The notes beneath the pieces were generated by a model, which had not been told where the DNA came from, did no database searches, and saw only the letters and a program-made list of their open reading frames with translations. The translations under genes and the position numbers were made by a program. Below are positions 1-8,173 of a stretch of 64,000 nucleotides of DNA, piece after piece. Position 1 is the first letter of the stretch, and every line of letters begins with the position of its first letter. This DNA comes from Solibacillus sp. FSL W7-1464 (lineage in GTDB: Bacteria; Bacillota; Bacilli; Bacillales_A; Planococcaceae): positions 1,837,001 through 1,901,000 of the forward strand of contig NZ_JBBORC010000001.1 of the NCBI RefSeq assembly GCF_038004425.1, written 5' to 3'.

Positions 1-187
1 TAAGGCACGCAATGCAAAGCAATTTAAAAACATTCCTCTTGGTTCTGACTTTTCAAAGTTGCCAAAGGATAAAGAAATTGTCGTTATTTGCCAAAGTGGA
101 ATGCGTTCAAAGCAGGCATGTAAGCAGTTAAAAAAATTAGGGTATACAAAAGTAACGAATGTCCGTGGTGGCATGAGTGCATACTAG
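1..187 (+). CDS. Rhodanese-domain protein, 3' part (operon copy A)
   Basis: The reading frame is open from the window edge to TAG at 185-187, giving the last 61 residues of a single-domain rhodanese. The persulfide-carrying loop is CQSGMRS, so the active-site cysteine is present. It ends 12 bases before the next rhodanese gene and is probably cotranscribed with it. Its counterpart in operon copy B (38879-39166) has an internal stop and has lost this cysteine. Likely role: sulfur transfer during persulfide breakdown; the N-terminus and any membrane anchor lie outside the window. Confidence 0.85.
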   Translation, partial: KARNAKQFKNIPLGSDFSKLPKDKEIVVICQSGMRSKQACKQLKKLGYTKVTNVRGGMSAY

Positions 188-199
188 GAGGAGTAAATA

Positions 200-496
200 T
201 TGAAAACAATTCAACCAATAGAGGTACAAGCAAAATTAGAAGCTGGCGAAGCATTGAATCTAATCGACGTGCGTGAAGTAGCAGAAGTAGAAGCAGGCCA
301 TATTCCTGGTATTACGCACATTCCACTAGGATTACTTGAGTTCCGCATGCAGGAATTAGATAAAAAAATGCCTTATATTATGGTGTGCCGTTCAGGTGGA
401 CGGAGTGGTCAAGCAACAATGTTTTTAGAATCACAAGGCTTTGATGTAACGAACATGACAGGCGGAATGCTTGAATGGACGGGCGAAGTGAAGTAA
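200..496 (+). CDS. Single-domain rhodanese sulfurtransferase
   Basis: A 98-residue rhodanese that moves sulfane sulfur through Cys63 in the loop CRSGGRS; the fold start (LIDVRE, HIPGITHIPLG) is typical. The start is TTG at 200 because a strong AGGAGGAG lies 6 bases upstream and the paralogue at 39180 has the same length with ATG. It is the second of two consecutive rhodaneses in copy A. Likely accepts sulfane sulfur from persulfides and passes it to TusA-type carriers downstream; the exact substrate is inferred from context. Confidence 0.9.
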   Translation: MKTIQPIEVQAKLEAGEALNLIDVREVAEVEAGHIPGITHIPLGLLEFRMQELDKKMPYIMVCRSGGRSGQATMFLESQGFDVTNMTGGMLEWTGEVK

Positions 497-518
497 ATCT
501 TAAATTTTATTATAAATA

Positions 519-531
519 ATACCATAAGTAT
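519..531. promoter_or_regulatory. Degenerate CstR/CsoR-type operator before TusA-rhodanese gene
   Basis: ATACCATAAGTAT sits just upstream of the ribosome binding site of the gene at 547. The equivalent place in copy B holds ATACCCTAATAGGTAT (39512-39527), so this looks like an eroded version of the same dyad. Binding is inferred only from resemblance. Confidence 0.35.
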
Positions 532-546
532 AAATGGAGGTTTCTA

Positions 547-1107
547 ATGATTAAATCAGACGTACAACTAGATGCAAAAGGTCTAGCTTGTCCAATGCCG
601 ATCGTAAAAACGAAAAAAGCAATGAATGATGTGGCTGAAGGGCAAGTGTTAGAAATTCAAGCAACAGATAAAGGCTCTGTGGCGGATTTAGCCGCATGGT
701 CAAAAACAGTAGGTCATCAATACATTGGCTCAAGTGAAGATAACGGTGTGTTCTATCACTATATTCGTAAATGTAATCTTGAAACGAGTGAATCAGCTGA
801 AAAGACATTTGAGCAAACAATTTCAAATGAAGACGCTGTTAACGGTGAAGGGTTAATTTTAGATGTACGTGAAGCAGCAGAATATGCTTTTGGCCACATT
901 CCGGGTGCTAAATCCATTCCAATGGGTGACTTAGCGGACCGTATGAATGAGCTTGATCCAGCACAAACTATTTATGTCATTTGCCGTACAGGCACGCGTT
1001 CTGACTTAGCTGCACAGCAATTAGCAGCAGCAGGTTATACAAATATTTATAACGTCTTACCTGGCATGACAGGTTATGAAGGCGAATTACAGAAAGAGGT
1101 AAAGTAA
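547..1107 (+). CDS. yrkF: TusA-rhodanese fusion protein (YrkF-like)
   Basis: A 186-residue two-domain sulfur carrier. Residues 1-75 are a TusA/SirA domain with the CPMP motif (Cys15); residues 95-186 are a rhodanese domain with active-site Cys146 in CRTGTRS. Length and order match B. subtilis YrkF. TusA domains carry persulfide sulfur and rhodaneses load or unload it, so the fusion probably channels sulfur inside one chain. A GGAGG lies 5 bases before ATG. Only one base separates its stop codon from the DsrE gene, suggesting tight coupling. Nearly identical in layout to 39539-40099. Confidence 0.93.
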   Translation: MIKSDVQLDAKGLACPMPIVKTKKAMNDVAEGQVLEIQATDKGSVADLAAWSKTVGHQYIGSSEDNGVFYHYIRKCNLETSESAEKTFEQTISNEDAVNGEGLILDVREAAEYAFGHIPGAKSIPMGDLADRMNELDPAQTIYVICRTGTRSDLAAQQLAAAGYTNIYNVLPGMTGYEGELQKEVK

Positions 1108-1108
1108 T

Positions 1109-1504
1109 ATGTCAAACAAAGTAGCAATTATAGCAGCTAACGGTGGTCTTTTCGATGCGTATAAAGTATTCAATATCGCAACAGCAGCAGCCGCTTCTGA
1201 AAAAGAAGTAGCGATCTTCTTCACATTTGAAGGCTTAAACTTAATCCACAAGCAAGGGATGCAAGCACTTGAAATGCCTGCAGGAAAAGAGCACTTCGCA
1301 GAAGGCTTTGCTAATGCACAAGTACCAGCCATTCCACAATTAGTAGAAATGGCGCAGGAATTAGGCGTGAAATTCATCGCTTGTCAAATGACAATGGATG
1401 TTATGGACTTAACGAAAGAAGATTTCGTGGACGATATTGAAGTTGGTGGCGCCGTTACATTCCTAGAATTTGCAAAAGACGCAGCACCGACATTAACATT
1501 CTAA
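1109..1504 (+). CDS. DsrE/DsrF-family sulfur relay protein
   Basis: A 131-residue DsrE-like protein (start MSNKVAIIAANGG) with a conserved cysteine, Cys92, in ACQMTMDVM. DsrE-family proteins take or donate sulfane sulfur as partners of TusA. It follows the TusA-rhodanese gene after one base and precedes the persulfide dioxygenase, from which a structured spacer separates it. The copy B orthologue (40101-40496) has the same length. Cytoplasmic, with no signal peptide or membrane segment. It is shorter than the YrkE-type DsrE protein at 38338 and belongs to a different branch. Confidence 0.88.
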   Translation: MSNKVAIIAANGGLFDAYKVFNIATAAAASEKEVAIFFTFEGLNLIHKQGMQALEMPAGKEHFAEGFANAQVPAIPQLVEMAQELGVKFIACQMTMDVMDLTKEDFVDDIEVGGAVTFLEFAKDAAPTLTF

Positions 1505-1543
1505 TGACTAGCATTTTCTTTTCATATATGTAACATATCCATT

Positions 1544-1573
1544 GGTTCCGGTAGCAATTAGGCTACCTGAGCC
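1544..1573 (+). other. Conserved intergenic RNA hairpin between DsrE and MBL genes (copy A)
   Basis: GGTTC and GAGCC enclose a second stem GGTAGC / GCTACC with loop AATTAG. Copy B has an equivalent hairpin (40551-40580) in which the closing C-G pair of the outer stem is replaced by T-A, so pairing is kept while sequence changes. An A-run rather than a U-run follows, so it is not a classical terminator. It may mark processing or stabilise the downstream mRNA. Confidence 0.55.
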
Positions 1574-1594
1574 GAAAAAAATTTAATTAAAATA

Positions 1595-1610
1595 ATACCT
1601 ATGGGGGTAC
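1595..1610. promoter_or_regulatory. CstR-type operator overlapping the RBS of the MBL gene
   Basis: ATACCTATGGGGGTAC matches the repeated dyad seen at 37964, 38311 and 39512. Its right half supplies the GGGGG Shine-Dalgarno sequence of the gene at 1617. The dyad resembles known CsoR/CstR operators (A/T-rich flanks around C-tract, TATA-like core, G-tract). The assignment is inferred. Confidence 0.55.
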
Positions 1611-1616
1611 AATTAT

Positions 1617-2744
1617 ATGACAGTAACAGCATGGACAGCAGCACAAGTTGCACGCAGAGTGATTGATAACAAAGAATTATTTATTTTAGACGTTCGTAAT
1701 GCAGATGCATTTGAAGATTGGAAAATTGATGGTCATAAATTCGATTACTTAAATATCCCTTACTTCGAACTTTTAGATGGGGTAGAAGAAATTTTACCGA
1801 AAATCCCTGCGGATAAAGACGTACTTGTAGTATGTGCGAAGGAAGGTTCTTCTATCATGATAGCGGAAATGTTATCGGATGCGGGTCTTTCAGTGGGCTA
1901 CCTTGAAGGAGGTATGAAATCTTGGTCAATGTACCTTGAGCCAATTAAAGTAGGCGATCTTAACGGCAATGGCGAGTTATACCAATTCGTACGTTTAGGA
2001 AAAGGCTGTCTTTCTTATATGGCTATCAACGATGGGGAAGCAGCGATTATCGATGCAGTACGATTTACAGACGTATTTACAAACTTTGCAAAAGAAAAAG
2101 GTGTAGAGATTAAGCACGTATTTGATACACACTTACATGCGGACCATATTTCAGGCGGTCGTCATATCGCAGCTGCGACAGGGGCAACATACTATTTACC
2201 ATCAAAAGATGCAGAAGAAGTTGTATTTGATTACACACCACTTGAAGATGGTTTAAAAGTACAGTTAGGCACTTCTCAAATTGAAGTAGGCGCACTTTAT
2301 TCACCAGGTCACACAATTGGTTCAACATCATTTGTGATTGACGGCAAGTATTTATTAACAGGTGATATTTTATTCATCGATTCAATCGGTCGCCCTGACT
2401 TAGCAGGTCTTGCAGAGGACTGGGTTGGTGACTTACGCGAAACATTATATTCTCGCTACCGCAGATTAACAGAAGATTTAATCGTGTTACCAGCACACTT
2501 CATGATCATTGACGAGTTAAACGAAAATGGAACAGTAGCGAAGCGCCTGGGTGATTTATTTGCTGAAAACCACGGTTTAAACGTAGAAGACGAAGACGTA
2601 TTCCGTTCAATGGTTACAGATAACTTACCACCACAACCAAACGCGTACCAAGAAATTCGTACCGTGAATATGGGTAAAGTGACGCCTAGTGATGATGAAC
2701 AAACGGAAATGGAAATTGGTCCTAACCGTTGTGCAGTACGCTAA
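1617..2744 (+). CDS. yrkH: Rhodanese-MBL fusion, probable persulfide dioxygenase (YrkH-like)
   Basis: A 375-residue protein. Residues 1-110 are a rhodanese domain (DVRNAD; candidate active-site Cys73 in CAKEGSS). Residues 120-340 are a metallo-beta-lactamase fold with HLHADH (His172, His174, Asp176, His177), SPGHT (His232) and TGDILF (Asp250). The segment [10 protein letters not shown] is typical of ETHE1/CstB-type persulfide dioxygenases, which use one iron and O2 to turn low-molecular-weight persulfide into sulfite and thiol. The domain order (rhodanese first) is the reverse of the S. aureus CstB arrangement. The sulfite produced fits the TauE exporter at the operon end. Paralogue at 40616. 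Confidence 0.9.
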   Translation: MTVTAWTAAQVARRVIDNKELFILDVRNADAFEDWKIDGHKFDYLNIPYFELLDGVEEILPKIPADKDVLVVCAKEGSSIMIAEMLSDAGLSVGYLEGGMKSWSMYLEPIKVGDLNGNGELYQFVRLGKGCLSYMAINDGEAAIIDAVRFTDVFTNFAKEKGVEIKHVFDTHLHADHISGGRHIAAATGATYYLPSKDAEEVVFDYTPLEDGLKVQLGTSQIEVGALYSPGHTIGSTSFVIDGKYLLTGDILFIDSIGRPDLAGLAEDWVGDLRETLYSRYRRLTEDLIVLPAHFMIIDELNENGTVAKRLGDLFAENHGLNVEDEDVFRSMVTDNLPPQPNAYQEIRTVNMGKVTPSDDEQTEMEIGPNRCAVR

Positions 2745-2773
2745 TTTAGTTTAGCAATGAGATGTTACACCTA

Positions 2774-2801
2774 TGCTTGTCTCACGCTCAAAAGGCAAGT
2801 A
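2774..2801 (+). other. Conserved RNA hairpin between MBL and tusA (copy A)
   Basis: TGCTTGTC and GGCAAGTA pair over 8 positions (two G-U pairs) around the loop TCACGCTCAAAA. Copy B has TGCGTGCC / GGCACGCA at the same place, so one base pair changed from G-C to U-A on both sides, and the loop core ACGCTCAA is kept. Such compensatory change implies an RNA element. No U-tract follows, so a role in mRNA processing, stability or protein binding is more likely than termination. Confidence 0.6.
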
Positions 2802-2873
2802 ACCGTTTACGTTTTATTCGGTAAATTAGAAAATCGCTTACAAAAAAGAAATTTACGAGAAGAGGAATTCAAC

Positions 2874-3101
2874 ATGAATATTACAAAAACTTTGGATGCA
2901 AAAGGTTTAGCTTGCCCTATGCCAATCGTACGTACGAAAAAAACAATTGACACAATTAACTCAGGTGAAGTATTAGAGGTACAAGTAACAGATAAAGGTG
3001 CACTTGCAGACTTCACAGCATGGGCTGGCGCAGGTGGTCACACAATTTTAGAGCAAAAAGAAGAAGCAGGCGTACTGTACTTTTATATTCAAAAAGCATA
3101 A
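2874..3101 (+). CDS. yrkI: TusA-family sulfur carrier (YrkI-like)
   Basis: A 75-residue stand-alone TusA/SirA protein with the persulfide-carrying CPMP motif (KGLACPMPIV, Cys14). An in-frame ATG exists upstream at 2757, but the start at 2874 is preferred because GAGGAA lies just before it and the copy B paralogue (41866-42093) has exactly this length. It presumably receives sulfane sulfur in the cytoplasm from rhodanese or DsrE partners of the operon. A terminator-like hairpin separates it from the exporter gene. Confidence 0.92.
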   Translation: MNITKTLDAKGLACPMPIVRTKKTIDTINSGEVLEVQVTDKGALADFTAWAGAGGHTILEQKEEAGVLYFYIQKA

Positions 3102-3113
3102 CAGTGTTTTGGG

Positions 3114-3148
3114 CGAGTAGAGCATTGTTCTACTCGCTTTAATTTTTA
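3114..3148 (+). terminator. Intrinsic terminator or attenuator between tusA and tauE
   Basis: Perfect 9-bp stem GCGAGTAGA / TCTACTCGC (loop GCATTGT) followed by TTTAATTTTT. The exporter gene begins 19 bases later with no clear promoter, so partial read-through would lower exporter expression relative to the upstream genes. Confidence 0.75.
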
Positions 3149-3166
3149 TGAAAGAAGGACAAACAA

Positions 3167-3949
3167 ATGGAAATCGATTTATCATTCACATTTATAGCCG
3201 TTATTTTCGCACTTGGATTTTTTGGATCATTTATTTCAGGGATGCTAGGTGTTGGAGGGTCTATTATTAAATACCCTTTACTTTTATACATTCCACCACT
3301 ATTTGGACTTGCAGCATTCTCTGCACATGAAGTATCAGGAATTAGTGCGATTCAAGTGTTCTTCGCATCGATAGCGGGTGTTTGGGCGTACAGAAAAAGT
3401 GGTTTACTGCACAAAGAGCTCATCATCTATATGGGGGGCGCTATTTTAATCGGTAGTTTTATCGGTAGTTATGGTTCAGGTTTCTTATCAGAAGAAGTCG
3501 TGAATATCGTATATGGAATTTTAGCAGCAATTGCAGCAGTAATGATGTTTATCCCCCGTAAAACGGTTGAAGACACATCTGTTATTACATTTAATAAAGC
3601 GTTGGCAATTTCATTAGCATTAATTATTGGTATCGGTTCAGGAATTGTAGGGGCAGCCGGTGGGTTTTTACTCGTACCGATTATGTTAACGGTCTTAAAA
3701 ATTCCAACTCGCATAACAATTGCGACGAGTTTAGCGATTACATTTATTTCTTCGGTCGGAGGTAGTGTGGGTAAAATCATTACCGGTCAAATTGAGTACT
3801 GGCCAGCGTTTATTATGATTATTGCAAGTATCATTGCAGCTCCTCTGGGCGCAAAAATCGGACAAAAAATGAATGTTAAAATTCTTCAATGGTTATTGGC
3901 ACTTATGATTGGTGCAACAGCCATTAAAATCTGGATCGATATTTTATAG
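3167..3949 (+). CDS. yrkJ: TauE/SafE-family sulfite exporter (YrkJ-like)
   Basis: A 260-residue integral membrane protein with about eight hydrophobic segments in two homologous halves. The family motifs [13 protein letters not shown] (near residue 27) and [10 protein letters not shown] are present. TauE/SafE proteins export sulfite, sulfoacetate or related anions. Last gene of copy A, after the dioxygenase that would make sulfite. It closely resembles 42169-42954, and a third, degraded relative lies at 8765-9185. RBS GAAGGA precedes ATG. The substrate sulfite is inferred from operon context. Confidence 0.88.
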   Translation: MEIDLSFTFIAVIFALGFFGSFISGMLGVGGSIIKYPLLLYIPPLFGLAAFSAHEVSGISAIQVFFASIAGVWAYRKSGLLHKELIIYMGGAILIGSFIGSYGSGFLSEEVVNIVYGILAAIAAVMMFIPRKTVEDTSVITFNKALAISLALIIGIGSGIVGAAGGFLLVPIMLTVLKIPTRITIATSLAITFISSVGGSVGKIITGQIEYWPAFIMIIASIIAAPLGAKIGQKMNVKILQWLLALMIGATAIKIWIDIL

Positions 3950-4226
3950 TACAAAATCGTTAGTTTAAAATAGAGTTCCTATTTGTTATTTACGAAGTTA
4001 GTTTGAGTTGATGCAATACGATCATGAATTTTTTTCGTAACTTGCGCCATACTGGATTAGAGGTAGGATTGAAGGTGTTGACTGTTAGATCGTAAGCTAT
4101 CTTAGAATAAAATTTGTGAAGATTAGTTCATTAATTCGCTATAGAATCGTCACACCCATTTCAATTGAAGTCCATATTTCACTTATATAATTGAATTTGT
4201 AAAACTATCCATGTCGGAGGAGAATT

Positions 4227-4889
4227 ATGAAAAAACTATTGTTTGCAGCACCTTTAGCACTCACTTTATATGCTTGTGGTGATGAGGAAGTGAAGGGAAG
4301 TGGTGAAAAAGCAGAGGTTTCACAAGAATCCCTAGAAGAGAAGAAGGTTTCGGTATCTGAACAAGCAGAATGGACTGTAGATGAGCGTTTACAAGAGCCA
4401 ACAGAGGATACAACGTGTTATATGTGCAATATGAAAGTGTATACACGAGATCATGAACAAGGTGTCTTTTCTGCACAAGCTGTACATGAAAATGGCGAAG
4501 TGGTTTTCTATGATGATATTGGCTGTTTATTAAACGATGAGTATGTCAATAAAGTAGAGAATGAAAAATTTGTACGTGATTATCATACGCTAAACTGGTT
4601 TAACGTTGAAGAAGCATTTGCTGTAAAGACTGATATGAAATCACCAATGAACTGGGGCTACATTTTCTTTAAGTTTGAAGAAGATGCGGAAAACTACATT
4701 GCTGAGAACGAGCATGCTGCTATGGCAACAATTGATGAAATCAGAACGCAAGCAATCGAACGTCATAAGAAAAAGCAAATGAAAAATGGCGAAGAGCATA
4801 GTCATGGAGAGAATAACGATCATTCGAATGAAGAAAATAATACTAATGGTCACCAAGAAAATATGTCTTCAGATGAATCGAGCGAGTGA
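4227..4889 (+). CDS. nosL: NosL-like copper-binding lipoprotein with His-rich tail
   Basis: A 220-residue lipoprotein: lipobox ending at Cys17 (LTLYAC), acidic linker, then a NosL domain with the copper motif CYMCNM (Cys64, Cys67, Met69). The tail after residue 190 is rich in His, Glu and Asn and may hold extra metal. NosL delivers Cu(I) to apo-NosZ outside the membrane in nitrous oxide reducers. It heads a tightly overlapping gene series and has a strong RBS (GGAGGAG). No nosZ lies in the window, so the copper recipient is unknown here. Twice the usual extra length is due to linker and tail. Confidence 0.85.
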   Translation: MKKLLFAAPLALTLYACGDEEVKGSGEKAEVSQESLEEKKVSVSEQAEWTVDERLQEPTEDTTCYMCNMKVYTRDHEQGVFSAQAVHENGEVVFYDDIGCLLNDEYVNKVENEKFVRDYHTLNWFNVEEAFAVKTDMKSPMNWGYIFFKFEEDAENYIAENEHAAMATIDEIRTQAIERHKKKQMKNGEEHSHGENNDHSNEENNTNGHQENMSSDESSE

Positions 4890-6226
4890 TGACAATGAAA
4901 AACTGGATCATTGCCACTGTTTGTGGCGTACTAGTAGGTATTCTTACACCGATTGTTGCAGAAGCAAGTTCGGAGCATCAGCATGAATCACCTAGCTTTG
5001 TGCAACCGAAAAAACCGTTAAAGGGTGAAAAAAGCCAGTTGCAAAAATTAATAGATCGTACGGAACCAGGGGGCACGCTTTTCTTAGAAAAGCGTGTTTA
5101 TCGTGGTTCTTTATCGATTACAAAGCCCATCACTATTATTGGAATGGACGGTACTAAGATTCACTCACTCACAACGGCATTAACAGTTTCTGATACACAA
5201 AATGTCGTGTTGGAGAATATCAGTTTTCAAGCAGAGAATACAGCGATTGTTGTAAGCAATGTACAAAATATTCACTTGAAAAATGTCGGAATAGGCGATT
5301 CGATGGCTGGTATACAAATTACGAAAAGTGAAAATATCAGTCTGCACGATGTAGATGTTCTCGGAAAAGAAGGACATTTCTCTTCAAAGGGACACGCTGT
5401 TGCAATCTATGAATCGAAGAAAATTACAGCTACAGATAATGATATAGAGCAAGTACTGGACGGATTTTATCTTGAAAGTGTCGAGGACATTCATTTGACG
5501 AATAATAGTATCAAAAATAGTCGTTATGCCATGCATATGATGTATAGCAATCATATCGAGTTAGCCAATAATAACCTATTTAATAATATGACTGGCTTTA
5601 TGGTGATGATTGCAAAGGATGTACAGATTTCCGATAATATGGTAGCAAAAAATAATATGCTCAACAGTTTAGGAGTTTACGTATATGACGTTGAGAATGT
5701 GCTATTTGAAGACAATGAATTAAGGGAAAATACGACGGCGATGGATATACAAAATGCTCGTGATATCACAGTTGAGAAGAATGTCTTTTTAGTAAATGGT
5801 ACTGTTTTACATGTACAGCGCTCACAAGAATTATTCGTTCAACAAAATGAATTTCATGGCAATATTTTAACTGTTCGTACAGATCAGCAAGGTTTCAGCT
5901 TAAAAAGGAATTATTATGACGATTATGAAGGAAAAGATTATAACGGGGATCAGATAGGGGATACCCAATATATAGCGACGAATTCATTCGGTCAATGGAT
6001 GGTACGTAAACCCGTTTATCAATACTTTATGGAATCCCCCAGTGTTGTGACTTTAAATATGATGGATACAGAAGTAACGGAAAACAATACACAAGTTGTT
6101 GTAGATGAATACCCTATCATTTTAAAGAAGCCGTTTAGTTTGGAGATAGATATTCATATTTGGCAGTTGCTTATTAGCAGTATCCTTTTAATAAGCATGT
6201 TGATTATAAGGAGAAGATTAAAATGA
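4886..6226 (+). CDS. nosD: NosD-like periplasmic-face beta-helix protein
   Basis: A 446-residue secreted protein with an N-terminal signal sequence (first 30 residues), a right-handed parallel beta-helix of repeated NxxxxNxI-like coils (about 80-340), the NosD-type end segment QWMVRKPVYQYF, and a C-terminal membrane anchor. NosD with NosF and NosY forms an ABC-type complex that helps assemble the copper-sulfur centre of NosZ; NosL hands copper to NosD. Start overlaps the nosL stop by 4 bases (ATGA). Gene order L-D-L-Y-F supports the assignment. Confidence 0.85.
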   Translation: MMTMKNWIIATVCGVLVGILTPIVAEASSEHQHESPSFVQPKKPLKGEKSQLQKLIDRTEPGGTLFLEKRVYRGSLSITKPITIIGMDGTKIHSLTTALTVSDTQNVVLENISFQAENTAIVVSNVQNIHLKNVGIGDSMAGIQITKSENISLHDVDVLGKEGHFSSKGHAVAIYESKKITATDNDIEQVLDGFYLESVEDIHLTNNSIKNSRYAMHMMYSNHIELANNNLFNNMTGFMVMIAKDVQISDNMVAKNNMLNSLGVYVYDVENVLFEDNELRENTTAMDIQNARDITVEKNVFLVNGTVLHVQRSQELFVQQNEFHGNILTVRTDQQGFSLKRNYYDDYEGKDYNGDQIGDTQYIATNSFGQWMVRKPVYQYFMESPSVVTLNMMDTEVTENNTQVVVDEYPIILKKPFSLEIDIHIWQLLISSILLISMLIIRRRLK

Positions 6227-6681
6227 AATTATTTAAATGGATTGGGTTTACGATATCGGTTTTCATTTTAGCAGCATGTAGTGAACAAACGTATGAGCCG
6301 AGAGAAATTAACGCAGAGGCAGATGTTTGCTATATGTGCAATATGAGTATTACACATGTGGATTATGCAGCACAGATTGTATTGAAAAATGGTGATCATG
6401 TCGCCTTTGATGATTTAGGTTGCTTAATGGAATATGTATTGGAACAGGGGAAAGAGAAAATAGGTGCAGGCTTTATTCGAGATACTAATTCTTCTAAATG
6501 GTTGAATATTGAAGAAGCCATTTATGTGTATTCTAAAGAATATTGGACGCCTATGAATTATGGGGTACTCGCCTTTAATTCACAAGAGGAAGCAAACGAT
6601 TATATAAAAGCGCAGCCAGGCGAAATTGTTCCTTACGAAGAGCTTCTTACATTTAATTGGGGAGTACATGAGCACGAATGA
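6223..6681 (+). CDS. nosL: Second NosL copper chaperone lipoprotein
   Basis: A 152-residue lipoprotein with lipobox ending at Cys19 (ILAAC) and the Cu site CYMCNM (Cys36, Cys39, Met41). Conserved blocks shared with the first NosL include FDDLGC, WLNIEEA and PMNYG. Length is normal for NosL and it lacks the His-rich tail of the protein at 4227. Starts inside the nosD stop (4-base overlap) and its own stop overlaps nosY, so it is translationally coupled. Two chaperones suggest specialised steps or recipients. Confidence 0.88.
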   Translation: MKLFKWIGFTISVFILAACSEQTYEPREINAEADVCYMCNMSITHVDYAAQIVLKNGDHVAFDDLGCLMEYVLEQGKEKIGAGFIRDTNSSKWLNIEEAIYVYSKEYWTPMNYGVLAFNSQEEANDYIKAQPGEIVPYEELLTFNWGVHEHE

Positions 6682-7490
6682 GCATGCAAATGATTTTATT
6701 GGAATGTAAGCAGCTTTTACGTAGTAGATGGATACAGATTGTAACAATTTTATTTGCAATTGTATTTACTGCGATTTTAATGATTCAACATTTAGCTTTA
6801 CCGGAAACGGAGGGCTTTACCCGTCAAACCGCCTCTTTACTTAATATTTTGCTGTTTTTGTTGCCGCTGTTTATGTTAACGATTGGCAGTATGAATATAG
6901 CGAGTGATCAAGAATCAGGCTGGTTGGGATTACTTCGAACATATCCTTTAACAATGGGACAGTATGTGTTGACAAAATATATAGCACTCTGCATAGTTTT
7001 CGCGGGAGTAGTCCTGTTTGTGTTTGCTGTGGCTTTTCTAGTGGGAAGTTTCTTTGGCGGGCTGAAGCTACCTCTATTTGCAATAGGTATTACAGCTTTG
7101 ATTTTGCTCATATTTAATGCGGTGAGTATATTAGTAGGAACGATGGCAAAAAGTCGCTTGCATGCACTTGCAATGGGGTTAGGGGTTTGGTCTGTTATAA
7201 GTTTATTATTTTCTTATATGGTGATGGCGATCGGTACTGTTACGTCTGAAAACTTTTTACAGAAGCTAGTCATTGCAACGATTCACTTTAATCCACTTGA
7301 ATGGATTCGTTATGGCTATTTCGTATTTTCCGAGCAAACAGCTGTATTAGGGCCGGCCTTTTATGGAATGTCGAAATTTTATTCTTCTCCACCAGGTTAT
7401 CTTTTCTTCATCATCATTTCAAGTCTATGGGTCATCATTTCATTAGTTGTGGCGACAATTATTTTGAAGATTCGAGGTAAACGAGTATGA
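6678..7490 (+). CDS. nosY: NosY-like ABC transporter permease
   Basis: A 270-residue membrane protein with six predicted hydrophobic segments (around residues 17-37, 50-72, 100-130, 135-155, 165-190 and 245-265), of the ABC-2/NosY permease type. It overlaps nosL upstream and the ATPase downstream by 4 bases each, so a NosY-NosF complex in the membrane with NosD docked outside is expected. Known nos systems use this complex in centre assembly, with a sulfur species suggested as cargo. Function here is by homology and order. Confidence 0.82.
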   Translation: MSMQMILLECKQLLRSRWIQIVTILFAIVFTAILMIQHLALPETEGFTRQTASLLNILLFLLPLFMLTIGSMNIASDQESGWLGLLRTYPLTMGQYVLTKYIALCIVFAGVVLFVFAVAFLVGSFFGGLKLPLFAIGITALILLIFNAVSILVGTMAKSRLHALAMGLGVWSVISLLFSYMVMAIGTVTSENFLQKLVIATIHFNPLEWIRYGYFVFSEQTAVLGPAFYGMSKFYSSPPGYLFFIIISSLWVIISLVVATIILKIRGKRV

Positions 7491-8173
7491 CGGTACAACT
7501 TCATCATGTTACGAAAGTATTTAAAGGGGAACGAGGGATTTTTGATGTCAATTTCACACTAAAGCCAGGGCATATTACTGCGCTTGTCGGCTCCAATGGG
7601 GCAGGAAAAAGTACGATTATTAACATATTAACGAATTTATTGCACCCCGATAATGGAGAGATTATTCGCGAATCCCAAGAAGTAAGATTTATGCCAGATG
7701 ATATTGAATTTCCTGATACGCTAACAGCTAAGGAGATTATGCACTTTTTAGGGAATTTGAAAAAGGTCCCAGTAAAAAGACAGATAGAATTATTAGATAA
7801 AGTAGGCTTATGGGAAGCAAGAAATTTAAAGGTTGGTCAATTCTCAAAAGGAATGCGGCAACGATTGAATTTGGCACAAAGCATAATGGGGGAAAGCCAA
7901 TTTTATATTTTAGACGAGCCGACAAATGGGTTAGATCCTTTTTGGATTGCCCAATTAAAAGCTATGCTCAAAGAAGAGCGGGACAATCGGCAAATCATCT
8001 TATTTTCTACGCATTTACTAAGTTTAGCAGAAGAAATTGCTGATCAAGTTATTCTAATTCATCATGGCCGTATTTTGGCTTCAGGTGATATTAAATACTT
8101 ATTACAAGAGGGTAAATGCCACACACTTGAGCAACTATGGCTACAAATAACAAAACAAGAGGTAGAGCGATGA
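7487..8173 (+). CDS. nosF: NosF-like ABC transporter ATP-binding protein
   Basis: A 228-residue ABC ATPase with Walker A GSNGAGKST (near residue 36), signature FSKGMRQRLN, Walker B FYILDEPTNGLD and switch His in FSTHLL. Slightly short for the family. Start overlaps nosY by 4 bases; its TGA overlaps the ATG of the thioredoxin-like gene. Provides ATP hydrolysis for the NosY permease. Confidence 0.87.
   Translation: MTVQLHHVTKVFKGERGIFDVNFTLKPGHITALVGSNGAGKSTIINILTNLLHPDNGEIIRESQEVRFMPDDIEFPDTLTAKEIMHFLGNLKKVPVKRQIELLDKVGLWEARNLKVGQFSKGMRQRLNLAQSIMGESQFYILDEPTNGLDPFWIAQLKAMLKEERDNRQIILFSTHLLSLAEEIADQVILIHHGRILASGDIKYLLQEGKCHTLEQLWLQITKQEVER

Noticed and set aside
4080-4226. FNR/CRP-like sequence (TTGTGAAGATTAGTTCATT) before the first nosL
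   Set aside because: The right half does not match TCACA at the proper spacing; too weak to call a site.
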